A stretch of DNA of 64,000 nucleotides from Anaspis maculata (lineage: Eukaryota; Arthropoda; Insecta; Coleoptera; Scraptiidae). The position numbers were made by a program, and so were the translations under genes. The first letter of the stretch is position 1, and every line of letters begins with the position of its first letter. Positions 22,194 through 33,984 of the stretch are shown piece after piece. Where the stretch lies: positions 28,391,681-28,455,680 of the forward strand of contig OX421965.1 of the NCBI GenBank assembly GCA_949128115.1, read 5' to 3'. The notes under the pieces are model-generated. The model made no database searches and was not told the origin of the DNA. It worked only from the letters and a program-made list of their open reading frames with translations.

Positions 22194-25156
22194 CAGTGGG
22201 TTGAGAGTGGACACTTTGTGGCGGAAACTCTCAAACTTACAGAACTAGTCCAGAATGAGCTTGTGATTTTAGGAAAAATGATGAAAAAATTTTCGTCTGA
22301 AAATTGGGGTTGTTTTCAGGGGGTGGAAATTTAACTTACCGAATAAAAATCTGAAACTTCCGATTTTCACAGGAACTGACCTCTTAAATAAGGAAAAATG
22401 AAGAAAAAAATATCATCCAAAAATTGGGGTTGTTCACAAAGGGTGGAAATTGAACTTGATGAATAAAAATCTGAAACTTTTGGTTTTCTTAGCACTTGAC
22501 TTCTTGAATGAATAAATGAATAGAAAAAATGATGAAGAAATGATAAAAAAAACTCATCTGAAAATAGGGATTGTTTTCAGGGGGTGGAAATTGAACTAAA
22601 GTGCTCGCCAATTGAAATGGTCCACCCAAAAAATACAGTCACATTCAAAGTGTCATAACTTTTGAATAAATGAACTATTTTGGATCGTTTTTGTTTTCTA
22701 ATTAGCTCACGTATTGGACTACAACATGTCATGGATTATTTTTGGTACAAGTGTTTTTTATCAATTATACAGGGCCCTCAATCAGGTTCCGCAAAAATGG
22801 AAAAGTTTGAACAGGTCCCATTTCACAAAAAATAGTTTTTGGTTTCCTCCAAGTGTTTCAGAGAAGTTGTTATAACCATAACTCGAATCGTTTTCAAAAT
22901 TTTTTGCCTATCTGCTTCAATTACAGGGTGATCTCAAAAATGTAACCTTTTAGTTTTGCTGAAGTAATAACTTTATTCGTTGTTGGCCGATTTTGGAAAA
23001 TGAGGGCTCTTGTTGAAGCTAAAGGCTCGGGTCAGAAAGATCAAGGATCAGAATTGACTTTAAATGAAAATTCTGGAAAAGGGATCGAATCAAAAGTGAC
23101 TCGAACGACAAACTTGCTAGAGATCCGGTTCAGGGAAGGTAATTAACAAATAACAATTTGTCTTCAAACAAACCATTCCTTCTGAACATTTTAAGGTGTT
23201 TCCCATTTTTATGGGGCAAAAATTGTGGCAATGAATCCAAATCAGAAATGGATGCTTCCAACGAAGAATACTGGACATTTTTCACCTGAAAATAGACGTA
23301 ACCTAGGTTTCGAAGATCAGAACTGGTGCCTATCTCTTCAAATGTAAAGGAAACATTCGACAATAAGAAGGTAACCTAGGTTACGTGCATTTTCAGTTGA
23401 GGAAAGTCCGGTATTATCTTCCGAAAAGTGAATTTGTAAAATGGGTCCCGCATCAACAATTTTCATCACTTAGAATCGGAAAATACCTCAAAATGTTCGG
23501 AAATAAAAGTCTGTTTGAAGGCAAGTTGATTTTTATTCAGTTCCTTTCCTGAACCTGATTTCTAGGGTACTTCATATTTAGGTCACTTTTGATTCTTTCG
23601 CTTTTTCAAAATTTTTGTCTCCAGTCAGCTCCGATCCTCGAGCCTTCTCATCTAAGTCTTAAGCTTCAACAGGAGTCCTCATTTTCTAAAATTGACCAAC
23701 AATTGAAATAGATATAAATGCCAGACCAGAAGGTTGCATTTTTGAGATCACTGTGTAATTGGAGGAGATAGACTTAAAATTTTGAAAACTACCTCAAGGT
23801 ATAGGAACAACATCTCTCCTAAAACACTTGGAAAAAACCAAAAACCATTTCTTGTGAAATGGGACCAGTTCAAACTTTTCCATTTTTGCAGTACCTGATT
23901 GAGCGCCCTGTATAATTGATACGAAACACCTGTACCAAAAACGGCCCATGACATGTTGTAATCCAATCCGTGAGCTAATCAGAAAACAAAAAACGATTCA
24001 AAATAGTTTATTCATTCAAGAGTTATGTCACTTTGAATGTGACTAAATTTTTTGGGTGGACCATTTCAATTGGCGAGCACTTTATCTGGAAAAATCTGAA
24101 ACTTTCAATTTTCATAGCATTTGATCTCTTGAATGATGTAAAAAGGATGGAAAAGATCTCACTTGAAAATTGGGGTTGTTTGCCGGGGATGGAAATAACT
24201 TCTGATTTTCATAGCACTTGACCTCTTGAATGAATAAATTAATAGAATACATGATAAAAAAAATATGGAAAATCTCATCTGAAAATTGAGGTTGTTTTCA
24301 GGGGGGTGGAAATTGGACTTACGAAATAAAAATTTGAAACTTCCAATATTCATAGCATTTGACCTCTTAAATAATGAACAGAGAATATTTGCGGTGGTGG
24401 TTGCTCCAAGACTCGAAGAGTCCACATCTGTTGCTGTCTTGAGTTACGCCACCCAGATGAGTTTGAGAGCATCAAGACAAATAGATCATGGAAATTGCTT
24501 CACGAAATCACAAGTTCAATTCTCACCCCCTGAAAACCAGCCCAGTTTTGGGATGAGATTTTTTTCATTATTTTTTGTATTATTTAAGAGGTCAAATGCT
24601 ATTAAAATCGGAAGTTTCAGATTTTTATTGCGTAAGTTAACTTTCCACCCTCTGACAACAACCCTTATTTTCAAATGAGATCTTTTCCATCATTTTTACA
24701 TCATACAAGAGATCAAATGCTTTGGAAATTGTAAGTTTCAGATTTTTTCAGATAGTTCAATTTCAAGCCCCTAAAAACAACCATAATTTTCAGATGAGTT
24801 TTTTTCATATTTTCATATCATTTATTTTATTCATTCATGCATTTAAGAGGTGAAGTGATATGAAAATAAAATTTTTAGATTTTTGTTCATCAAGTTCAAT
24901 TGTCATCCCCTGTGAACAACCCCAATTTTCAAACGAGATTATTTTCTTCATTTTTCCCTTATTTTAGAGGTTAATTGCTGTGAAAATTGAAAGTTCCAGA
25001 TTTTTATTCAGTGAGATAAATTTCCACCCCTTGAAAGCAACCCCAATTTTTAGATGAGAATTTTTTTATTATTTTTCCTGAAATCACAAGCTGATTCTAG
25101 ACTAGTTCTGTAAGTTTGAGAGTTTCCGCCACAAAATGTCCACTCTCAACCCTCTG
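22194..25156. mobile_element. 3-kb hAT-like foldback with head-to-head tandem arrays
   Basis: The termini read CAGTGGGTTGAGAGTGGACA (left) and the near reverse complement (right). They are flanked by TGGCGCCA and TGGCGGCG, a 6-of-8 match to an 8-bp target duplication, as in hAT elements. Each arm contains several tandem copies of a roughly 130-bp unit (core AAAATTGGGGTTGTTTTCAG, GGGTGGAAATTGAACTTA, then TTGACCTCTTGAATGA). The left array is in one orientation and the right array (from about 24500) in the other. The centre lies near 24400-24480. The TA-flanked element at 22599-24082 is inserted in the left half. No transposase is encoded. Confidence 0.75.
22599..24082. mobile_element. TA-flanked foldback (family B) nested in a hAT-like element
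   Basis: The ends read AAGTGCTCGCCAATTGAAAT and its reverse complement, with TA at 22597-22598 and 24083-24084. The element is an almost complete palindrome with arms of about 700 bp, centred near 23345 (GTAACCTAGGTT on both sides). Internal landmarks such as ACAGGGCCCTCAATCAGG occur in both arms. It is non-coding and was inserted after the outer element formed. Confidence 0.88.
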
Positions 25157-25164
25157 TGGCGGCG

Positions 25165-26600
25165 GTAAAAGCTTCATTCTAAGCAATTATTGCCGCCTTG
25201 GTATGGTATCATACATACTATAACGCTTTTAAATATGAAAATATAAAGTTTAAGGGAACTAAAAATGATGAACAAATTACACGTTGTAAACTGAACAATA
25301 AACTCATTTTATGTCCTGAAATAAAATACAAAACATTGAGCAAGGTTTGCATCGAGGTGATTCCATTGCTTGGACTCTAAACCAAAACCATTTTGTTCCA
25401 AAAGCCACAACTTCCTGCAATAGGATTTATCGTCTTTACGAGTTTGCTATAACTACTGCATTCCATAAAGTCTTTACATTTTCATCCGGCTTATGTACTT
25501 GAGTAACCAGTAATGAACTGATGATCAAAAACGTACGAATTGCTTTATACCATCTCAATATCTCTTCTCTCTTTCAAACCTCAGTTAGGTACGCGTTATT
25601 AAAATTTCATGCTTCATTTCCCACGGTCATTACGCCCTTTTCTCTAAATTATATCGATCGTCTTTGAATTTTCAATTTAAATGGGTATATACGATATGTA
25701 GGAGGTACCCTCGTGAGCAAAATTCTAAAAAAAAACTAATGGGCCAAAGCGAATGTATCGTGGCAAGCAGCAAATTTTGGCACTCGATGTCGCCTTTCAA
25801 GGACGGAGTTATAATAGGCGATTTACATTAGAAAAACGCCACCTGGTGTAGAGCTCGGTACTTGATCGTCGAGGACGTTTTTGCGAGGAAAACATACTCC
25901 GACGTCTAGTAGCCTAGGTGGGCACTAGTGGATACCTGTAATACCCACATATTGACATGGAAATTTGACAAGTAGAAATAATCTGAAAAAGGGGTTTGCA
26001 TTTATGTCTCTTATTTCATATTATGGTTAGCGTATTTAGCAGATTTGTAGATCTAGCTCCAGAGGTGCGCAGCTGAAAGACTACGCCCCTAGCAATGCAC
26101 AACATTATTGCGATAAAAAAAGACAACGTTTACGTCGCGAACACAGAGGTAGCTACGGCGAGCTTGTTAGAATGAAAAATGCGGATCTCCAGCTGATGTC
26201 GAAGCAGGAAATCTTTAGAAAAAAGCGAGGAAAGAAGGTAGGTGGTGGTTGACTCTGCACGGCCAGCCCGAGGTGATTTTTTCTTGGCTGGCGGGCTGGT
26301 CGACGGGCTTGTGTGTTTCCCTCCGTGCGGGTGTGACAGAGTCTGTTGCTCTTCCTTGAGCGGAAGCTATGGATGATTTAGAGAAAGGTCTGTGACGACG
26401 CTGGTCATCAACATGGGGCCCAATAACGAGCCTATGGGGTCCCAAGGGTTCACAGGAACGAAAGTTTGCTTGTAGCGTACTGCACAAGACAGCAAAGTGA
26501 CAGTTTTGACATGCCACCAATTGACGTAACCACCGCCGTTGCCGGACGGCAACTTACACCAGTTCTAAAAATTAATTCTCTGAAACTTCCTCGACGAAAC
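25165..26600. other. no gene recognised; foldback end fragment
   Basis: Short ORFs only. AGGACGGAGT at about 25799 resembles the terminus of the foldback at 60244-60872. The ORF at 26215-26520 (-) has no known motif. Confidence 0.35.
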
Positions 26601-26765
26601 GGCCATTTTCCCCAATAAGGTCAATCGCCTATAGTAAAATAAGCGTTATTATTCCTTGACAGAGTCTTACCATTTAGGTCTCTTTCGAAAGCTACAGGGA
26701 TGTACTTTGGTTTGAGTCCGTTGGCATTTCCAAAATCCAAAATCAAACAAATTATATTTGAACAT
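26600..26765. mobile_element. single-arm fragment of the 60244-60872 foldback family
   Basis: It shares ATAAGCGTT, ATTCCTTGACAG, GGTCTCTTTCGAAAGCTACA, GGATGTACTTTGGTTTGAG and GGCATTTCCAAAATCCAAAA with the arms at 60244-60872. The second arm is missing. Confidence 0.65.
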
Positions 26766-26863
26766 GGCTTTTTTCGTACTGGCCATACTGACATCATAAG
26801 GCAGTGGCCTTGAACCCCTCTATAGCTGGCGATAGCTGGCAACCGTCGCTATCTAGGATCGAG

Positions 26864-27024
26864 CAGTGGCGTAGTCAGGTTCTTCGGGTCCGTATTTAAA
26901 CAGTTTGCCGGCCTTAAGCGCCTTCCCCTTGTTTCAAAATTTATTTAAAATAGTTTGTTATTGATATTTTTAAAGTTGAAGGGGGTCTGTGGGCCCCCTC
27001 AGGCTACGGCGAGCCCCTACACTG
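26864..27024. mobile_element. 161-bp hAT-like MITE
   Basis: It begins CAGTGGCGTAGTCAGG and ends CTACGGCGAGCCCCTACACTG. The inverted termini share CAGTG and GTAG/CTAC blocks. A GGGGG...GGGCCCCCT patch lies near the right end. No clear 8-bp duplication. Confidence 0.5.
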
Positions 27025-27029
27025 AGTAT

Positions 27030-28458
27030 ATATGATTTTGTTATATCACTTTCATCTGCATTCATCTGTTTTAGGGAGTTTGAGACAGAACAAGATAACT
27101 TTAAGACGGGTCGAATTCAAACCGCTTGAGGCCAAGTGCATGAAAGTTGCCTACCCTACAGTTTTTGAGTTTTAGATCTACACAATAAAACAAAATTGTA
27201 GATTAACGGGAAACGACTTACCGTGGGTTCCACAAAACAGATAATACGAGATAAGTTGATTCGCGATTTTTGTTTGTCAATTTGTAGCTGACTGATCAAT
27301 GGAAATGCTGGTTTATCCCCAAATAATGAAAAGATGATGGGTCTATCTAGTACAGATTTCAGGCATTTTTTGTGGGTAATCGCCTAGCATTCAGCAGAAA
27401 AAGTTCAGTTAATCTGAAATCAGTCTTGATCGCTGATCATCTTTTTTGTGGAACTGACGGTCAGTCTATCATGTTAACTGGTTACCATGACATCATTTGA
27501 GACAATAAAAAAAAATCACGTGAGGACTCTATTGTACGAACAATGCGTTCTATAAACAGCGTCACTGACTGCCAAAGTTTTTGGCTCGCGACAGTACCTA
27601 CCTACCTAAAAGTAAGTACATCCGTGAGAAAAATTGGAAAAAATGGTCAAGATTTCTTATGCGATCAAGAACACAATCATTTGTGGATTGGACTCTGCTG
27701 ATTGCATGAAAATCTTGGGCACAGCATGAAATTTTGCCCACGGGTGTACGCTCTAGGTACCTACATTCGTTTTGGTCCGCTATCATTTAAATTAAAGTTT
27801 TTTTTTAGAGTAGCCGATTTTTTTGCGCTATCGCTCGATGGACGCGATGCCAAAATACCCACCCACCCCTTTTCGCGCACTCGTTGGATGATAATTTAAT
27901 GGGATTGGTGGAACAGCAATTAGTGCCGTACAAAGACAAAAACTGGCGCGGTTCCATTAAAAATAAAAGCTAGGCATCTGTGTTGTAGTAGTAGGAGGTA
28001 TAATCAGAACAGCAATAACGTAAATTTGCGGTGTTTCCAATCATTTATTTAATAACATCCATGTCATTTTAATTAGCAGTTCATTTAGATAAAGGCCTGG
28101 CTGTGCCGCAAAAATAAGATAAGGGTGTGTTATTTTTGAGCAAACATTTATCGCGCACATCGACCGATAATCGTTATGCGCCGTGACAGGGGGATATCGG
28201 GGATTTATCACCTTCAGCAGGCGGATACTCGTTACATTTTACGTACGGACGTACAAAGTATCGATGGCGTGAAAATGGTGATCCTTCCGACTCTTCGACG
28301 AGTCTTCCGTTCCGATTCATTGTATATTGGATTGGAAAGGTGTGATGCGAGTATTGGGCATTTCCATTGACGTCACAGCAGTGTGGCCTCGAGTGTGGCC
28401 AACTGTCCGGAATCACCCGCCAAATTTGAACCAAATGATGTTAGGGGGACAACCGAAG
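27030..28458. other. no gene recognised
   Basis: AT-rich sequence with no ORF of interest. The stretch 28140-28455 has higher complexity but no recognisable domain before the LINE begins. Confidence 0.35.
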
Positions 28459-29937
28459 TACAGGGCGCTTATGGACATCGAAGATTATCTCGTGGGCGGG
28501 GGTTTCAGAGGGGTGAGCCTGGACGGGAAGACTGACGTGAAATTGTTAATGTACGCCGATGACCTTGTTTTGCTGGCAGACTCGCCTGTTCAGTTGAATT
28601 TGTGTCTTAGGGGACTGGAGAGATAATGCGCGGACCGTCAGCTGAAAATTAATGTTGACAAAACTAAAATAGTCATTTTCAGGGGCGGAAACCGTACTTC
28701 GCTAGATAAATTCTTTATCAATGATAAACAAATAGAAATTGTGAATTCATACAGGTATTTCGGTGTATTGGTGAATTTTAAAGGGCAGTTTAAGGGTGCA
28801 TTCCAAGACAGACTCCGCAAAACGAAACTTACTTCGGGACTGGTAACCAAAACAATCGTCAGTCAAAACTAAAGAAATGGGTACCAATAATGAAACTATA
28901 CACCTCGGTAATTCTTCCAACTTTAACTTACGGAGCAGCAGTTTGGGGCCCTGGTTTAATAGCGGACTTGGATGGAGCACAGTGTTCATTTTTCAAAAAC
29001 CTTCTGTACTTACCACAGCAAACACCAGGATATATGATCCGTACAGAACTGAATCTTGAGGGCATGGGCTACCACATACTGAAACTCGCGTTACGTTTGA
29101 TATTGAAATACAGCAATCAGAGGGAAGACCGCTACACACTCGCTGACTTGAAGAGATTGTGGCATTTAGACCAAACCTCAGGCAACGATCCAAGAAACAA
29201 CTGGATCTCTCAAGTAAAAAGACTTGCGCAATTGCACTTTAGCCCACCAATTAATTTCCTTGAGTTAGACACCGACACAGTTCAAACGATTACAGAATCA
29301 CACTTGCGGGGTAGCAGTTTCAGGGACTGGGACAGGGTTCTTCTCAGCACGTTTTGCAGCGATTACAAATTCATTGTTGACCATAATCCTTTAATAACGC
29401 TCAACGCAACATACCTTGATCTCAATATACCATTGGGAGTCAAGCGGGTCATCTCCCAGCTCCGTCTCTCGAACAGGTTGTCGTTCACCTTATACGTGAA
29501 CGGTGCAACCTCGGGTGCAACTTACAAGATTTCCCAGATGGAGAACTGCACAGTTTGCAATATGCATCGTCCGGAATCTGTCGAACATGTTGTTTTTGAC
29601 TGCCCACTGTACACGCCCATCCGACAAGCTTACCGCGAGCTGTTGTCCAAAGACTGGCATACAACATTGAAAAATATGACAAGGGAAAACTCAATTTCGA
29701 TTCACAGACTCATTGCCAGTTCAATGAAACTTAGAGCTTTTGCTAGAAATGAATAGTTTTTGATTTTACATAGTTGTACCTATTTTGTGCATGTCCCAAT
29801 TCTGATTATTTGTTTACTTATATTTTATACTTGAGATTTTATTTTCAAGTTATTCAATATGGCCTAATTTTCTTGTTTATGGTATATTTGTATTTACCGA
29901 AGAAACAATAAACTTATTTGTATTCGTATTTGTATTT
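28459..29937 (+). pseudogene. 5'-truncated LINE with reverse transcriptase and zinc knuckle
   Basis: The copy starts inside the reverse transcriptase palm (ALMDIEDYLVGGGFRG) and keeps the active-site motif YADDLVLLADSP at about 28550-28585. An in-frame TAA at 28624 replaces the residue before CADRQLKINVDKTKI. A frameshift just before 28860 moves the frame to the intact ORF 28890-29756. That ORF begins with the thumb motif (ILPTLTYGAAVWGPG) and ends with a zinc-binding motif (CTVCNMHRPESVEHVVFDC) and LIASSMKLRAFARNE. The 3' UTR ends at about 29937 in AACAATAAACTTATTTGTAT plus short TTTGTATTCG repeats. It belongs to the same family as 20407-21085. Endonuclease and gag-like regions are absent. 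The clade is not assigned (jockey/CR1-like at best). Confidence 0.85.
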
Positions 29938-29939
29938 TG

Positions 29940-31510
29940 TATGGAGTTACAGTCTCTGTATTTTTTCCTCGGCTACCTTTTTGAGTTCGAGTTTGAGATT
30001 TTTGTATTGAGTTCAAAACAATGTTCTTGATGCGCCTGCAAAATAAATTTTCGTGGGAAGGTCTGTTTTTTGTAAAAAAGCAAGCCAAACATGTTAGGTT
30101 ACCTGCACAGGGTTTTGGTGAAGAATCATATTTTCCGACAAAATCGAGCATGGAATACGCCACCAAACTTTACCTCAATGTTGAGGGTTTACATTCCCGG
30201 CATTGCTGGAGTGATATGCCTTGTGAGGGGCTAGGTATGTACGTACTTCTTCGGTTTGTGCTTTGCAATCACCCAAATACTTGAGGCCCAGCTTTTACCG
30301 ATGAATTGAAGAAAAAAACAATAGTTTTTGACTTTTTGTTTACATTTTATATCTTAAAAGTGCAAGAATGTCTTCACTTCGGTATAGCAGATGGACAGAG
30401 GTAAAACATGGAAGTTTAACCTGAACCGCTGTTCGGCCACCGAAGATGTCTTCTTCTTGTTTTATCCAGGATTCTAGTTTTCAAATTGTCGTCGAGGTAT
30501 AGCAATACACCCATTCAGTTTTACCTGGTCTGCGCGCGCATCTGCACGACTCGGTGCCATGATAACGGTGCAGGTGAAATGGTGAAAAATGACATCCTTG
30601 GAAAAATCAAAGTCAAAGTGTCAAAGTTGAACTGATAGGTGTACGGTACATACGCGTGATCCCTGGTACATACCATGTACGCTCCCTGCAAACATCACCT
30701 TGAAGAAAGAGTGGTTAAAAGCAACAAGATGTGGTTAGATTAAAAGTCCCCGATCGATCGCGGAAAACACGGACAGTACCTATAGCTCCCAGACTCCCCA
30801 GTTCCTTTGAGTGTTTCTGTCCGCGATAGTGTTACAAATTCTTACAGGTCGGCCTGTTTTCGGCTACTGTCACCTTCTGGGAGCACTTATAGATCATAGT
30901 CGTAGATCTCTAGGCCCTCGAAGAGTTGCTGTCGGTGACAAAGGATGCAAAGCTTCTTCCATGAGGTTGACCCGGAATACATGTTCTGTAATAGGTGGGA
31001 ATGCTGCTGACCTGTGTGTTTTGCGGTTACACGGTCTCTGCCTCTCCTTCGTTTAGAGGGGTAGCCCTGGCACACATCTTGTTCCATGTTGAGTGGAAGT
31101 CACCTCATCATTCAGCAGTGAATTCTCACTAGCGTAAACGTCAAAATGACGGCAGTTGAAGTCTTAATCCACATGCTCCGTCAAAAATGAAACATACAGG
31201 GAATATCAGGAGCGCAAACCTCATGCTGAATTTCCCTAGATGGTCGTTCAGATGCGCGCGCAACTCACTTTGTGTCTCTTTTCTCACACAGATTTCTGTA
31301 TAAGTCTGTCTCTCTCGTTTTCACCGAATAGGTCTATTCCTAAGTCCGTAGATTTTCCCATTTTTAGATTGCCAAAGTCCACAATTTTTGGCACATTATG
31401 TATTTCTTATAACTAGAGAGCCTTAGCAACAGACAATTTTGTGCAATCATCATAACTGTATCAAAGCAATGTAGTTACCCATAATAATGAAATGTACTTT
31501 ATTAAAAAAA
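29940..31510. other. no gene recognised
   Basis: Mixed-composition sequence with short ORFs only. 31370-31500 is a diverged relative of 32800-32935 (shared CACAATTTTTGGCACA-type block). Confidence 0.35.
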
Positions 31511-31517
31511 TAAAGTA

Positions 31518-32132
31518 TGGTCCGAAAGTTTTGGGAAATTTTTGGAAAGCTAATAACTTTTTTAATAGTTTCAATTTTTCAACTCGATGTTGCAAAAACT
31601 AACATCATCTATAACAATAACCAATTCATATTTAACATATTGAAGATGGGCCATTATCTTTGATGGCTCTCAGTTTTCTTCTGCCATGTTCATGTTCGAT
31701 CATTCTCTGGACAACAGCAGGATCAATTTCTTCAAGCTCTTGCCTCCCAATGTACTGCAATTTCGACCAATACGAGTTTTTTGGTGAGTATTGAGCAAAA
31801 TAGTATACGACAAGGGATGGGAAGCTGCAAATGAAGACCAATTACGGCGTCGCATTTTACAAAGACGTAAGAGCTTTTCGCATTGGAGAAATTGATCCTG
31901 CTTTTGTCCAGAGAATGATGGAATTCAATATGTTAGCAATATGTCAATATGATCAATATGTTGAACCAATCAATATGTTGTTGAAGGATTATTGATAATT
32001 CAATGTTGTTGAATTATCAATATGAATTTATTATTGTTCTATATGTTAGTTTTTGCAATATCAAGTTGAAAAATTAAGACTATTCAGGAAAAGTTATTAG
32101 CCTTCAAACAATTTCCCGAAACTTTCGGACCA
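31518..32132. mobile_element. TA-flanked foldback (family C)
   Basis: The ends read TGGTCCGAAAGTTTTGGGAA and its near reverse complement, with TA at 31516-31517 and 32133-32134. Arms of about 250 bp contain AATTATTA-rich and GATTGATAATTC-like segments. Both arms encode, reading outward from the centre, a short peptide containing EIDPAxVQRMxE (31700-31740 on the minus strand and 31888-31925 on the plus strand). This may be a remnant of a transposase C-terminus. Confidence 0.8.
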
Positions 32133-32535
32133 TACGTTACATTACTGACTGTCGTAAAAAAAGCAGTCTGCCATCAAGACAGTCTAAAATTAACATAAAA
32201 TTGAAACGAAATTTAAGTAAAACAATCATTATACTTATTATCATACATGTTAAAAACTAAGGTAAATCTATTAAAGAATAAGTTTTTTTCTCAATTTTTT
32301 TAAGGACGTATAATATATAACGTATAATCTAATCGTTATCTTTGACCAACTCTGTATGTCTTTTTCGAGCCCAGCGTTTCGAGAATTTCTCACTTTTTTC
32401 TCGAAAGAAGATTCAACCAATCCAACTAAATTTTCACGTTCATTAAGCCCTCTACATCTCTAGCCATTCTTTCTTCATTGCTTCCATCAGCCTGGATTTT
32501 TGAATTGACAGTAATCTCCATTTTCTCGTCCACTG

Positions 32536-32609
32536 TAGTTGTAAGATGGGCGGTGATATGAACATAATGCCATAGTTGTAATATGGGCGGTGATATCAAC
32601 ATAATGCCG
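32536..32609 (+). repeat. 37-bp tandem duplication
   Basis: Two units of TAGTTGTAAKATGGGCGGTG followed by ATATSAACATAATGCC stand head to tail with about three differences. Confidence 0.85.
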
Positions 32610-33375
32610 ATGAGACAAAAGTTTTACTCGATCGGCTATCAAATATCTGCTGATGACAAATCATACATCTGACTTGAAAATTCAGAAATTCCAGTTAATG
32701 GCTTCATTGCGTCAAGACACATTGCTTAAAAATCCTAAACTTTTTTCTTCCAAGCATTATTTGAGGTAAAATTGTGCTCAACTTATAGAAATTCCTTATA
32801 GTTTTCACCCATTCTGAGATCGCCATAGGTCACAATTTTTGCCACAGCCATACTTTCTGAAATCAGAAGGGTGCTTAGTAATGGATAATTTGTAAAATCA
32901 TTTCATATATATTCTGTATTCCAACAATTTAGTCAGCTTTTCACCTTATCGGCAGGATTAGGTATAAACTGGCATATTTTTTTTCTCCCCAGATGTCTTT
33001 TGAGTCGCATTTCTTGGCACTTTGAGATACTTCCTGAGATGCTCTTTCCTTCCAGGAGTCCAGTTTTCCCAAAAAGGCACGGATTTTTTTTTTTTACAAA
33101 AAAGATTCAAGCACTCCTTCAAACTTTCTTGTTTATTGAGCTATATGGGCAGCACATCTCCAACTGAAAGTATTAATCGAAGCGCCAAAGTTTCATGAAC
33201 AATTATCACGTGCAAACTTGCTGCCTAAGATATCCAATATCTTAAAAAAGTACTTTTTTCAAATCATAACAATGCTGGTTGTTTCCGAATACTCCAAATG
33301 AGGTTATAAATCCAACTCGGTTGGCAACACTGACGAACTCGTGACGTCATTAGGAAATGCCCAATTCATACTAAC

Positions 33376-33647
33376 TGGGGCTCTATTTCTATAGGAAGGA
33401 TGTGATAGATCGCCTCCCTGAAAATATGTGCAGATTAAGAGGGTGCATCGTTCTCAGGGTTTGGACCATGTGAACCAGACACAGACACGGTCGTATGACA
33501 TGACGTTGGACAGTTTGGCACATTTGACGTCCTGTGATTGGTCAGCACTCCCTGCGCCTAGAAATATCACTTTCCATTGCCAGGGATATGCGATAGGGTT
33601 GCACCGCGATCGTCCGGTGATCGCTCTCCTCAAGAAATAAGGCCCCA
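33376..33647. mobile_element. 272-bp MITE with TGGGGC ends
   Basis: The left end TGGGGCTCTATTTCT and the right end AGAAATAAGGCCCCA are inverted repeats. Subterminal GATAGATCGCC / GCGATCGTCC also pair. The right 50 bp match 16255-16308. The ORFs inside are not convincing. Confidence 0.65.
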
Positions 33648-33911
33648 TAGGTCTAGTTGAACCCCTGAAGAGAAAGTCGTTGGGGCTGATATTGCTGACA
33701 GAGTTGACAGCCAAAAATTAAATTTGAAATCATGCCAAGAGTCAACTGAACGCTTCTGGCGGCGGTGAGCCCCCGAGCCGCAATCAACCGTCAAAAGTCT
33801 GATATTCTGTAATGAATTCCCGCGATACCGCCAGTGCTCCGGCGAGCGCATCGGGTGGGAAGGTGCACTCGCTCAGCGAGCGCGCATCTCTCCCACCACC
33901 GACCGCGTCCA

Positions 33912-33916
33912 TATAA
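33912..33916 (+). promoter_or_regulatory. TATA box in a GC-rich promoter-like region before the minisatellite
   Basis: CATATAACGG lies in GC-rich sequence (33840-33980), 70 bp before the minisatellite starts. CCAGTCTCG, 29-35 bp downstream, could be an initiator. If used, transcription would run through the whole tandem array to the AATAAA at 35905. Confidence 0.4.
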
Positions 33917-33984
33917 CGGCGCACACGGCCACCGGACGGCCAGTCTCGTGTTGGCTTCGCTCCGCAAGGAACTCAGCTAAGACA

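Noticed and set aside
26215..26552. Overlapping minus-strand ORFs in moderately GC-rich sequence
   Set aside because: No domain and no consistent frame preference.
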